From Actinoplanes sp. TBRC 11911 (lineage in GTDB: Bacteria > Actinomycetota > Actinomycetes > Mycobacteriales > Micromonosporaceae): a DNA stretch of 64,000 nt. Below are positions 1 through 7,244 of the stretch, in pieces (the first letter of the stretch is position 1; every line of letters starts with the position of its first letter). Location: NCBI RefSeq assembly GCF_012933445.1, contig NZ_JABBNC010000018.1:1-64000 (forward strand), read 5' to 3'. Under the pieces are notes generated by a model, which worked only from the letters and a program-made list of their open reading frames with translations, searched no databases and was not told where the DNA came from. The translations under genes were made by a program, and so were the position numbers.

Positions 1-210
1 GGCGGATCGTCGCGTGAGCGGGTCGCCCCACGGGCGGATCGTCGCGTGAGCGGGTCGCCCCACGAGCGGATCGTTGCGTGAGCGGATCGTCGCGTGAGCG
101 GATCGCCCCACGAGGGGATCGTCGCGTGAGCGGATCGTCGCGTGAGCGGATCGCCCCACGAGCGGATCGTCGCGCGAGCGGATCGCCCCACGAGCGGATC
201 GTCGCGCGAG
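1..210. repeat. 16-bp tandem repeat array (left edge)
   Basis: About thirteen units of 16 bp read GAGCGGATCGTCGCGT or GAGCGGATCGCCCCAC, with small variations, often alternating. The array runs off the left edge. A related 16-bp family (GAGCGGCTCATCGTGT) lies at 59004-59128, which makes this a dispersed repeat type rather than a local accident. Both strands stay open in several frames here because of the composition. I do not call a gene. Confidence 0.85.
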
Positions 211-548
211 CGGTGACGATCTTCGCGGCCGAGCCGTCCAGGTTGCGGGTCAGCCAGCGCGGCGGTTCCAGATTGCCCACCAGGCAGCGAGGCGCCACCA
301 CCACCGGCCGGCCCGCTGCCGAGGCCGGCTGGAAGCGCGACCGCAGCCGATCCAGATTGCGCCCAGTCAGCGGCGCAGCCGCGAGAACACTGCTAAAAGG
401 CCATATCGGGCTTAACCGTCGCAGAACCGTTTTGCACTGTGTGGGTTGCGTTCCACCGAGCGCTCGCTGTGCCCGCACCTCGATCGGCGACCTCGGAATC
501 ACGACCTCGGAATCACGACCTCGGAATCACGACCTCGGAATCATCTGT
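211..548. other. Gene-poor stretch with an open minus frame
   Basis: No complete gene is seen. On the minus strand one frame stays open from about 417 to the left edge. Between 230 and 390 it reads like ordinary protein (for example LTGRNLDRLRSRFQP, then PRWLTRNLDGSAAKIV) and then runs into the 16-bp repeats. It has no convincing start codon or ribosome binding site. It could be the decayed end of a gene lying to the left. Confidence 0.35.
488..543. repeat. 14-bp tandem repeat, four perfect copies
   Basis: CGACCTCGGAATCA is repeated four times without a mismatch at 488, 502, 516 and 530. The array ends five bases before the stop codon of the LysE-type gene on the minus strand, so it lies at the 3' end of that transcript. 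Confidence 0.95.
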
Positions 549-1223
549 CTAACTGACGCTTGCCGTAGCGAGCTTGATGCCGAAGCCGACGAACAGCGCG
601 CCCACCCCCGTAGCCGCGCCCGCCGCCAGGCGGCGCCGGCGCCGGAACTGACTCGCCAGGAACCGGCCACCGAAGATCAGCGACGTCAGGTAGATGCCGC
701 TGAACAGCTGGACCACCGCCCCGAGCACCAGGAAAGACAGGGCCGGATGCCCATACCCCGGCTCGACGAACTGGATGAAGAACGACACGAAGAACAGGAT
801 CGCCTTGGGATTCAACAGGCTGATCACGGTCGCCCGCCGGAACGGATGGCTGACCTCCCCGAGAACGTCCCCGCCGGCCCGAACCTCCGGCCCGGCCGCA
901 GTAGCCGGCACCTCACCTCGGGCTCGCCACTTCCGCACGGCTCCGCGGATGATGCCTAAACCGACCCAGAACAGGTAGGCCGCCCCGGCGTACTTGATCA
1001 CCAGGAAGACCGGCGGGTACGTCCGCAACAGCGACGCGACCCCGGCCGCCGACAGCGTCATCAACACCGTGTCGCCAAGGAAGACCCCGGCCGCCGCCTT
1101 GTATCCGGCCCGCACCCCGAACCGGGCCCCCACCGACAGCACGAAAATCGAGTTCGGCCCCGGCAACAGGATGATCGCGGCAGTGCCGATGACGTACGTC
1201 CAGAAATTCGTAACCCCGACCAT
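549..1223 (-). CDS. LysE/RhtB family amino-acid exporter
   Basis: A 224-residue inner-membrane protein of the LysE/RhtB export family, which pumps amino acids such as leucine, lysine or homoserine lactone out of the cell. It opens with the family signature near residues 15-30 (LLPGPNSIFVLSVGARFG) and has about six hydrophobic segments (residues 8-30, 40-62, 68-92, 128-150, 158-182, 198-220). The NPKAILFF motif typical of the family starts near residue 137. A good GGGGAGG ribosome binding site sits four bases before the ATG. The substrate cannot be told from sequence. The gene stands alone, with a 14-bp repeat array directly after its stop. Confidence 0.9.
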   Translation of the reverse strand: MVGVTNFWTYVIGTAAIILLPGPNSIFVLSVGARFGVRAGYKAAAGVFLGDTVLMTLSAAGVASLLRTYPPVFLVIKYAGAAYLFWVGLGIIRGAVRKWRARGEVPATAAGPEVRAGGDVLGEVSHPFRRATVISLLNPKAILFFVSFFIQFVEPGYGHPALSFLVLGAVVQLFSGIYLTSLIFGGRFLASQFRRRRRLAAGAATGVGALFVGFGIKLATASVS

Positions 1224-1273
1224 GCATCCTCCCCGGACCCATCACCATCACATGAGCCTCAGCCATGCCGGAC

Positions 1274-1365
1274 TGAGGCGTCGTCACATGCGTCCTCGGC
1301 CGTGCCGACCGGACCGGCGTGAGGCGCCCCCGTCACCTGCGTCCTCAGTCGCGCCGGCCAGACCG
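1274..1365. repeat. Imperfect 45-bp direct duplication upstream of the LysE gene
   Basis: Two adjacent segments, 1274-1317 and 1319-1365, both run TGAGGCG ... GTCAC-TGCGTCCTC ... GCC ... GACCGG. This is a degenerate tandem duplication of roughly 45 bp that fills the gap between the two minus-strand genes. Confidence 0.6.
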
Positions 1366-1402
1366 GCCAACGGTGTCAAACGCGCCCCCCACCGAGACGC
1401 GC

Positions 1403-2656
1403 CTAAGCCGTTGTCATCGCTGTCGAATCTCCGCTGGCCAGCCGTGCCCGGAGGCGCTCGCCCGCCGCCGGCCATTCGGTCACGGTCATGCCGAAGACTA
1501 CGGTGTCGCGCCACGAGCCGTCCGAGCGCAATCGGTGCCGCCGCAGGACCCCCTCCCGCACCGCGCCAAGCCGCGCGATGGCCTTCTGTGACCTGTCGTT
1601 GCGAATGTCCGTGAACCAGAACACTCGCTCCGCGCCGAGCGTCTCGAACGCGTGCTCCAGAAGCAACAGCTTCGCCTCGGTATTGACGCCCGTCCGCCAC
1701 CACGGCTTCCCGATCATGGTGTGCCCGATGGCGAGCGCGCGCCGCTGCGCATCGATCTCGTGATAGCTCGTCATGCCCATCACCCGGCCCGTCCCCGGCT
1801 CGACCTGGGCCCACGGCAGCTGATGCCCCTCCCAGCGGGCCCGTTGGAGGCCGGCGATCATCGCGGTCATCTCGTCCGTCGTCGTCGGCTGGCGCGACGG
1901 AATGTGCCGCCAGACCTCCTCGTCGGCGAGCGCCTTGAGCAACCCCTCGGCGTGCCCCGCGCTGAGCGGCTCGAGCCGGACGTGGCGGCCCTCGAACACC
2001 ACCGGTTTAGCCCACGGCAGCTCCGCCCCGGGCAGATAGTCGGGCACCGCCGCCCGCACGCCGACGTCACCCTGCGGCGCACCGAACACTCGCCGCACCG
2101 GCAAGACCCCGGCCCAGTGCGGCCACCCAAGATCGTCGGGCTCGTCGGCGACGCCGTGGGTGCGCGCGCGGACCGACACCTCCTCCAGCGGAAGCGCGAG
2201 CACGCTCGTCTGCGCGAGCTCCTGTTTGTCCGGCGGCCGGGTGTCCGCGGCGCGACCGGCACCCACCTTGTTCACCACCGCCGTCAGCACCTCGAGCTTC
2301 TCTGCCGGGTCGGTGACCAGCCGCGCCGAACCATGGGCGATGACGGACCGATAGTTCGCACTGTGTGCAGCCTGCGCACGCGCGTACACAAAAGCATCGA
2401 GGAGGGTGACGCTCACGCAGACCTGGACCGAATCGTCGCGGGCCGTCAGGCCGAGGCGGCCGCCGGACGAGCCGTGCAGATAGAGAGTGTCGCCGACGCG
2501 AACGTGCAGCGTAGGAAGCACGCGTGGCGCACCGTCCACAACGAAGGCCACGGAACAGTCGTACGCCTCGTCGAGGATGGCGTGTGCCGCCTCGCGGTCG
2601 TAGTGCATCCGCTCACGACGGCGGGTGGCGGTGGTGCGGTCCGTCTGGGGATACAT
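1403..2656 (-). CDS. Fusion: pyridoxamine-phosphate-oxidase-like flavin-binding domain + GNAT acetyltransferase
   Basis: A 417-residue protein with two domains. Residues about 16-165 match the FMN-binding split-barrel PNPOx-like family (AHAILDEAYDCSVAFVVDG, then TLYLHGSSGGRLG and NYRSVIAHGSARLV). Residues about 218-397 form a GNAT N-acetyltransferase of the RimJ/RimL type (VRLEPLSAGHAEGLLKAL, then IGKPWWRTGVNTEAKLLLL and the AERVFWFTDIRNDRSQKAI signature). Each half is normally a separate protein. The start has a GGGAGGG site seven bases upstream. It is divergent from a MocR regulator, a family often tied to vitamin B6, so a role in B6 or flavin-linked detoxification under that regulator is likely but inferred. 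The acetyl acceptor is unknown. Confidence 0.85.
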   Translation of the reverse strand: MYPQTDRTTATRRRERMHYDREAAHAILDEAYDCSVAFVVDGAPRVLPTLHVRVGDTLYLHGSSGGRLGLTARDDSVQVCVSVTLLDAFVYARAQAAHSANYRSVIAHGSARLVTDPAEKLEVLTAVVNKVGAGRAADTRPPDKQELAQTSVLALPLEEVSVRARTHGVADEPDDLGWPHWAGVLPVRRVFGAPQGDVGVRAAVPDYLPGAELPWAKPVVFEGRHVRLEPLSAGHAEGLLKALADEEVWRHIPSRQPTTTDEMTAMIAGLQRARWEGHQLPWAQVEPGTGRVMGMTSYHEIDAQRRALAIGHTMIGKPWWRTGVNTEAKLLLLEHAFETLGAERVFWFTDIRNDRSQKAIARLGAVREGVLRRHRLRSDGSWRDTVVFGMTVTEWPAAGERLRARLASGDSTAMTTA

Positions 2657-2680
2657 CGGCCCTCCCTGCTTGCAATTATC

Positions 2681-2696
2681 TCTGTACTAGTACAGA
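2681..2696. promoter_or_regulatory. 16-bp perfect palindrome, candidate MocR operator
   Basis: TCTGTACTAGTACAGA is a perfect palindrome in the 49-bp gap between the divergent PNPOx-GNAT fusion and the MocR gene. Such a place is where GntR/MocR regulators usually bind to control both genes. Function is inferred from position and symmetry only. Confidence 0.6.
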
Positions 2697-2705
2697 CTCT
2701 GCCTT

Positions 2706-4052
2706 GTGTCAGCACAGTATCAGGTCAGCGGCGACAGCGCCGCATCGATTTCGGCCAGCATCGAGGCGGGCGTCCGGCGCGGTGACTGGGTGTTCGGGGC
2801 TGCTTTGCCCTCGGTCCGCGTCCTCGCCGACCAGCTGCATGTCAGCCCGGCCACGGTCGCCAAGGCCTATCAGGAGCTGCGGCAACGCGGCGTGATCGAG
2901 ACGGAGGGCCGACGCGGCACGCGGGTCAGATCGCGCCCGCCGATCGCCGGCCCGCGGTCCGCGCTGCGTCTGCCGGTCCCGGTCGGGGCGCGCGATCTCA
3001 CCTCCGGCGAGCCTGACCAACGCCTGCTGCCCCCCATCGGTCCGGCGCTGCGTTCGGTCGCCGAGGCGATCGGCCCGCCCCGGGGCTATGCCGCGGCCGT
3101 CGCCATGCCCGAGCTGATCGAGGCCGCACGCCCGCGTCTGGAGGCCGACGGCGTCCCGGTGGCCGATGCCGCGATCACCGCCACCTCGGGCACCCTCGAC
3201 GCGATCGAGCGGTTGCTCACCGCCCATCTGAGGCCGGGTGACCCGGTCGCCGTGGAGGATCCGGGCTGGTCCAATCTGTTCGATCTGCTCGCCGCGCTCG
3301 GGATGCGCCCGATCCCGTTCGAGGTCGACCAGGACGGCCCCGATCCGGTCACATTCGCCGCGGCTTTACGGGCCGGCGCGAGAGCCGCAGTCGTCACCGT
3401 GCGTGCGCAAAATCCGACCGGAGCCGCCATCAGCCCGGACCGCGCCGCCGTGCTGCGTGACGTGCTCGCCTCCCACCCGGGGGTGCTGCTGATCGAGGAT
3501 GATCACGCTGCCGAGCTCTCCACCGTCCCGCCGCACTGTGTCGGCCCGGTGACCTCGTCCTGGGCGTTCATCCGCTCGGCCTCGAAACCGTTCGGCCCCG
3601 ACCTGCGGATCGCCGTGGTGGCGGGGGATGAGACCACCATCGCCCGGGTGGTCGGCCGCATGCGTATCGGCTCCGGCTGGGTGTCGACGGTCCTGCAGAG
3701 CCTGCTCCTCCGGCTCTGGCGCGACGACGAGGTCACCGCCACCGTCGCCGCCGCCGCCGAGGCCTACGGGCGGCGACGACGAGCCTTGTGCGACGCTCTC
3801 CTGGCGCGCGGCATCACGGCCGAGGCGGCCACCGGCATCAACGTGTGGGTCCGCGTCGCCGACGAGACTCGCGCGGTCGGGCTCCTCCGCGATGCCGGTT
3901 ACGCGGTCGCCCCCGGTTCGCTCTTCCGCATCGGCACCCCGCCGGGCATCCGCATCACGATCAGCTCCCTCGACGAGGCCGCCGTCCCAGCTCTGGCCGA
4001 CGTCGTCGTCGCCGCGGTGATCCCGATCGACGCCGGGGTCCCGTCGCGATGA
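2706..4052 (+). CDS. MocR-type regulator (GntR HTH + class I aminotransferase-like domain)
   Basis: A 448-residue protein. Residues 8-75 form a winged helix of the GntR type (LPSVRVLADQLHVSPATVAKAYQELRQRG). Residues about 110-440 form a fold-type I aminotransferase-like domain that binds pyridoxal phosphate. The expected PLP lysine is present (SASKPFGPDLR, Lys about 294) and so is the preceding AQNPTGAAIS segment. MocR proteins sense PLP or aminated ligands and regulate a divergent neighbour, here the PNPOx-GNAT fusion. The start is GTG; a 16-bp palindrome lies just upstream. It resembles PtsJ/PdxR-like B6 regulators in layout, but the ligand is unproven. Confidence 0.88.
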   Translation: MSAQYQVSGDSAASISASIEAGVRRGDWVFGAALPSVRVLADQLHVSPATVAKAYQELRQRGVIETEGRRGTRVRSRPPIAGPRSALRLPVPVGARDLTSGEPDQRLLPPIGPALRSVAEAIGPPRGYAAAVAMPELIEAARPRLEADGVPVADAAITATSGTLDAIERLLTAHLRPGDPVAVEDPGWSNLFDLLAALGMRPIPFEVDQDGPDPVTFAAALRAGARAAVVTVRAQNPTGAAISPDRAAVLRDVLASHPGVLLIEDDHAAELSTVPPHCVGPVTSSWAFIRSASKPFGPDLRIAVVAGDETTIARVVGRMRIGSGWVSTVLQSLLLRLWRDDEVTATVAAAAEAYGRRRRALCDALLARGITAEAATGINVWVRVADETRAVGLLRDAGYAVAPGSLFRIGTPPGIRITISSLDEAAVPALADVVVAAVIPIDAGVPSR

Positions 4053-4164
4053 AAACCTTGCTCTTGCTCGTACGCGTGTGGCTCGCGGCCGTGGCCACCA
4101 GGCTGCCGTCCGTGCGCCGTTCCTCCGGAGGTGTCCCGCCGTGCGTGCCACCCCGAACTTCGGG

Positions 4165-4170
4165 TAGAAC
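4165..4170 (+). promoter_or_regulatory. -10 box of udgX copy 1, leaderless
   Basis: TAGAAC ends six bases before the ATG at 4177. The same box and spacing precede the second copy at 4999. This leaves no room for a ribosome binding site and supports leaderless transcription and the choice of ATG 4177 over the GTG at 4171. Confidence 0.55.
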
Positions 4171-4176
4171 GTGTCC

Positions 4177-4839
4177 ATGCCAGGGACCGAGGCGCCGGTC
4201 GGCGCGCAGCAGTGGGTGCCGCCGCACCCGAGCAGTATCGACGAGCTCAAGGCCGCAGCGGCCGGCTGTGAGGGCTGCGAGCTGTACGCGGATGCGACGC
4301 AAACCGTGTTCGGGCGCGGCGCCCCGCACGCGAAGATCGTTTTCGTCGGCGAGCAGCCCGGCGACGTCGAGGACCAGAAGGGCCTTCCGTTCGTCGGACC
4401 GGCCGGCCGGCTGCTGCGCGAGGCGGTCGACGACGCCGGCATCGACCCCACCGACGTCTACATCACCAATGCCGTCAAGCACTTCCGGTTCGAGCTGCGC
4501 GGTAAGCGGCGCATCCATCAGAACCCGGGCCCGGCCCATATCACCGCGTGCCGGCCCTGGCTGGTCGCCGAGTTCTCGCTGCTCAAGCCCGAGCTCGTGG
4601 TGATCCTCGGAGCGACGGCGGGCAAGGCGCTGCTAGGCCCCTCATTCCGGGTGACCCAGCAGCGCGGCAAGCTGATGCCGTGGCCCGCGTCGGCCCAGCA
4701 CCCGGACGATTTTCCGGTCGCGCAGATCCAGGCGCTGGCCACGTTCCACCCGTCGGCCGTGCTCCGCGCCGACGACCGCGAGACGGCGTACCGAAGCTTG
4801 GTCGACGATCTGAAGATCGCCGCGTCCGCGGTGAGCTGA
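4177..4839 (+). CDS. udgX: UdgX family uracil-DNA binding/glycosylase protein, copy 1
   Basis: A 220-residue member of the UdgX branch of the family 4-like uracil-DNA glycosylases. Known UdgX proteins excise uracil and stay covalently bound through a histidine in an extra arginine-rich loop. That loop is present as KRRIHQ with the histidine at residue 114. Other hallmarks: motif A GEQPGD (residues about 61-66), the CxxC pair GCEGC for the iron-sulfur cluster, TACRPWL with a further cysteine, and motif B TFHPS. Where ordinary family 4 enzymes have NVVKCRP this protein has NAVKHF. It lies just upstream of a second copy and of recA, fitting a repair role. I chose ATG 4177 because it aligns with the start of copy 2. 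Confidence 0.92.
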   Translation: MPGTEAPVGAQQWVPPHPSSIDELKAAAAGCEGCELYADATQTVFGRGAPHAKIVFVGEQPGDVEDQKGLPFVGPAGRLLREAVDDAGIDPTDVYITNAVKHFRFELRGKRRIHQNPGPAHITACRPWLVAEFSLLKPELVVILGATAGKALLGPSFRVTQQRGKLMPWPASAQHPDDFPVAQIQALATFHPSAVLRADDRETAYRSLVDDLKIAASAVS

Positions 4840-4861
4840 CGCCCACGCCAGCGAAATTCGC

Positions 4862-4877
4862 TGCCACCCAGGTGGCA
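4862..4877 (+). terminator. Small hairpin between the udgX copies
   Basis: TGCCACC-CA-GGTGGCA forms a 7-bp stem 22 bases after the stop of copy 1. There is no T tract. It may weaken read-through into the second copy, which has its own promoter. Confidence 0.35.
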
Positions 4878-4986
4878 TGTCGGCAGGCTTGCGGAGGGCA
4901 CCTGGCGTCCGGTCGTACCGCGGCGAGTCGACCGCGACGCGTTTAGTCGTCACCTCGGCAGTGCGCGTGCCACTCCAAACCTCGGG

Positions 4987-4992
4987 TAGAAC
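4987..4992 (+). promoter_or_regulatory. -10 box of udgX copy 2, leaderless
   Basis: TAGAAC ends six bases before ATG 4999. The 40 bases upstream of the two copies are nearly the same, so the promoter was duplicated with the gene. Confidence 0.55.
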
Positions 4993-4998
4993 GTCTGC

Positions 4999-5661
4999 AT
5001 GCCAGGGTCCGATACGCCGGTCGGCGCACAGCGGTGGGTGCCGCACCACCCGCGCAGTCTCGACGAGCTCAAGGTCGCCGCGGCCGGCTGTGAGGGCTGC
5101 GAACTGTATGCGAACGCCACACAGACGGTTTTCGGGCGCGGCGCCCCGCACGCAAGGATCGTTTTCGTCGGCGAGCAGCCGGGTGACAACGAGGATCGGA
5201 AGGGTGTGCCCTTCGTGGGGCCGGCGGGCCGTGTGCTGCGCGAGGCATCCGACGACGCGGGCATCGACCCGGCCGACGTCTACATCACCAGCGCGGTCAA
5301 ACACTTTCGGTTCGAGCTGCGCGGGAAGCGGCGCATCCATCAGAACCCGGGCCCGGCCCATATCACCGCGTGCCGGCCGTGGCTGGTCGCCGAGTTCGCG
5401 CTGCTCAAGCCCGAGCTCGTGGTGATCCTCGGGGCCACCGCGGGCAAGGCGCTGCTCGGCCCTTCGTTCCGGGTGACTCAGCAGCGCGGCAAGCTGATGC
5501 CGTGGCCCGCATCGGCCCAGCATCCCGAGGATTTCCCGGTCGGGCAGATTCAGGCGCTGGCCACCTTCCACCCGTCGGTCGTGCTGCGCGCCGACGACCG
5601 CGAGACGATATACCGCAGCCTTGTCGACGACTTGAAGATCGCCGCCGCGGCGGTGAGCTGA
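4999..5661 (+). CDS. udgX: UdgX family uracil-DNA binding/glycosylase protein, copy 2
   Basis: A 220-residue tandem paralogue of the gene at 4177, with the same length and start. The covalent-loop motif KRRIHQ (His 114), GEQPGD, GCEGC, ACRPWL and TFHPS are all kept. One change stands out: the highly conserved Asn 98 of the ITNAVKH stretch is Ser (ITSAVKH). The 3' two thirds of the two genes are almost the same at DNA level while the 5' parts differ more, as expected from gene conversion. Both copies probably act on uracil in DNA. Whether copy 2 still cuts is open. Confidence 0.92.
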   Translation: MPGSDTPVGAQRWVPHHPRSLDELKVAAAGCEGCELYANATQTVFGRGAPHARIVFVGEQPGDNEDRKGVPFVGPAGRVLREASDDAGIDPADVYITSAVKHFRFELRGKRRIHQNPGPAHITACRPWLVAEFALLKPELVVILGATAGKALLGPSFRVTQQRGKLMPWPASAQHPEDFPVGQIQALATFHPSVVLRADDRETIYRSLVDDLKIAAAAVS

Positions 5662-5768
5662 CGACCGGGCAACAGCGGCGGGCGACGAATGCCACCGTCG
5701 GAAACCGGGCCCGACGTCGACGTCCGTCAGCGCCGATACGTGGCGATGTCGTTCGGCTGCGCCCTGAG

Positions 5769-5774
5769 TAGGCT
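5769..5774 (+). promoter_or_regulatory. -10 box of the DUF3046 gene, leaderless
   Basis: TAGGCT ends six bases before the GTG start at 5781, the same spacing as at several other genes of the window. Confidence 0.55.
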
Positions 5775-5780
5775 CGTGGG

Positions 5781-5981
5781 GTGCGGTTGACAGATTTCTG
5801 GGAGCGGCTTGAGCAGGCGTTCGGGGCTCCGTATGCGCGCAGTCTCGCGGCCGACTATTCGTTCGCGGACCTGGGCGACCTGACGATCAACCAAGCGATT
5901 ACCAAGGGTGTCGAGACGGCTACGATCTGGCGAGCAGTCGTGGACGAGTACCCCGATCGAGTGCCTTCGCGCCTGCATTAA
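5781..5981 (+). CDS. DUF3046 family small protein
   Basis: A 66-residue protein (MRLTDFWERLEQAFG, then YARSLAADYSFADLGD) of the DUF3046 family, found in actinobacteria directly upstream of recA. Its function is unknown. The GTG start follows a -10 box by six bases, so the mRNA is probably leaderless. Its 3' end borders the recA regulatory region. Confidence 0.9.
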   Translation: MRLTDFWERLEQAFGAPYARSLAADYSFADLGDLTINQAITKGVETATIWRAVVDEYPDRVPSRLH

Positions 5982-5990
5982 CGCATTTTT

Positions 5991-6004
5991 CGTACGCTTG
6001 TTCT
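5991..6004. promoter_or_regulatory. LexA-like half-degenerate site 1, recA upstream
   Basis: CGTACGCTTGTTCT has the GTAC-N4-GTTC pattern. A second site with the same pattern follows at 6023-6036, and the lexA upstream palindrome contains the pattern too. The known actinobacterial LexA box is GAAC-N4-GTTC, so each site has one mismatch. Confidence 0.4.
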
Positions 6005-6007
6005 GGC

Positions 6008-6030
6008 GTGTCACTCGATCGTCGTACACG
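6008..6030 (+). promoter_or_regulatory. PafBC-like DNA-damage promoter of recA
   Basis: GTGTCACTC, eight bases, then TACACG. This matches the spacing of the mycobacterial LexA-independent damage promoter (TTGTCRGTG-N8-TAnnnT, activated by PafBC): TGTCA at 6009-6013 and the -10 starting at 6025. The -10 falls inside the LexA-like box at 6023-6036, so the two control systems would overlap. Confidence 0.5.
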
Positions 6031-6036
6031 TGTTCG
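6023..6036. promoter_or_regulatory. LexA box (SOS box) upstream of recA
   Basis: CGTACACGTGTTCG is one base away from a perfect GAAC-N4-GTTC palindrome (GTAC in place of GAAC). It lies about 150 bases before the recA start, after the DUF3046 gene. Confidence 0.6.
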
Positions 6037-6040
6037 GCTA

Positions 6041-6067
6041 TTGTCCACAACGGCTTGGTCATCCACA
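6041..6067. promoter_or_regulatory. Two DnaA-box-like sites upstream of recA
   Basis: TTGTCCACA at 6041-6049 equals the DnaA box preferred in high-GC actinomycetes. TCATCCACA at 6059-6067 is a near match. They sit just downstream of the SOS box. Two matches this close are notable, but DnaA control of recA is only a hypothesis. Confidence 0.35.
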
Positions 6068-6180
6068 GCCGAAGGCAGGGCGGCGGATTTTTGTCATACC
6101 CACCCCCTACCTTGGTGCCCGTGGTGAACAAGAGCTCATCGGCGAAGACGCCCGCGAAGTCGAGTACAGGGGTGGCGGAC

Positions 6181-7227
6181 ATGGTGGCAGGACCTGACCG
6201 GGACAAGGCGCTCGATCTGGCGCTCGCGCAGATCGACAAGCAGTTCGGCAAGGGCTCGGTGATGCGCCTGGGGGAGCGGCCGGTCATCCAGACCGCCGTC
6301 ATCCCGACCGGCTCCATCGCGCTGGATGTGGCACTCGGCGTCGGCGGCCTGCCGCGCGGCCGGGTGGTCGAGATCTACGGGCCGGAATCCAGCGGTAAGA
6401 CGACGGTCGCGCTGCACGCGGTGGCGTCCGCGCAGAAGGCCGGCGGCATCGCGGCGTTCATCGACGCCGAGCACGCGCTCGACCCGGAATATGCCAAGGC
6501 GCTCGGCGTCGACACCGACGCCATGCTGGTGTCCCAGCCCGACACCGGGGAGCAGGCGCTGGAGATCGCGGACATGCTGGTCCGCTCCGGCGCGCTCGAC
6601 ATCCTCGTCATCGACTCGGTGGCCGCGCTCGTGCCGCGCGCCGAGATCGAGGGCGAGATGGGTGACAGCCACGTCGGTCTCCAGGCCCGGCTGATGAGTC
6701 AGGCGCTGCGGAAGATGACCGGCGTGCTGAGCAACACCAGCACGACCGCGATCTTCATCAACCAGCTCCGCGAGAAGATCGGCGTCATGTTCGGCTCGCC
6801 CGAGACGACGACCGGTGGCCGCGCGTTGAAGTTCTACGCCTCGGTCCGGCTCGACGTCCGCCGCATCGAGAGCCTGAAGGACGGCACCGACGTGGTCGGC
6901 AACCGGACCCGCGTCAAGGTGGTGAAGAACAAGGTCGCCGCGCCGTTCAAGCAGGCCGAGTTCGACATCATGTACGGCAAGGGCATCTCCCGTGAGGGCT
7001 CCCTGATCGACGTCGGCGTGGAGCAGAGCATCATCCGCAAGTCCGGCGCTTGGTATACGTATGACGGCGACCAGCTGGGCCAGGGCAAGGAGAAGGCGCG
7101 CGAGTTCCTGAAGGAGAACCCGGACGTCGCGGCCGAGATCGAGAAGAAGATCCTCGAGAAGCTCGGCGTGGGCCAGACCACCGGTGACGCCGCCGGCGGC
7201 CCGGAGCTGCCGCCGGTCGACTTCTGA
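6181..7227 (+). CDS. recA: Recombinase RecA
   Basis: A 348-residue RecA that forms ATP-dependent filaments on single-stranded DNA, drives strand exchange and triggers LexA self-cleavage. It has Walker A GPESSGKT (residues 67-74), the EHALDPEYA stretch with its catalytic glutamate, Walker B LDILVIDSVAALVP and the FINQLREKIGVMFG L2 region. The length is normal for actinobacteria and no intein is present. The frame is open upstream to 5908, but ATG 6181 is chosen because homologues begin with the equivalent of MVAGPDRDKALDLAL, and an AGGGGTGG site precedes it. recX follows after 17 bases. Confidence 0.98.
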   Translation: MVAGPDRDKALDLALAQIDKQFGKGSVMRLGERPVIQTAVIPTGSIALDVALGVGGLPRGRVVEIYGPESSGKTTVALHAVASAQKAGGIAAFIDAEHALDPEYAKALGVDTDAMLVSQPDTGEQALEIADMLVRSGALDILVIDSVAALVPRAEIEGEMGDSHVGLQARLMSQALRKMTGVLSNTSTTAIFINQLREKIGVMFGSPETTTGGRALKFYASVRLDVRRIESLKDGTDVVGNRTRVKVVKNKVAAPFKQAEFDIMYGKGISREGSLIDVGVEQSIIRKSGAWYTYDGDQLGQGKEKAREFLKENPDVAAEIEKKILEKLGVGQTTGDAAGGPELPPVDF

Positions 7228-7244
7228 TCGGGTAAGGCCGCCGG

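Noticed and set aside
5908..6180. Extended RecA start in the same frame
   Set aside because: Would read through the promoter and SOS box. All RecA proteins start at the equivalent of ATG 6181 or close to it.
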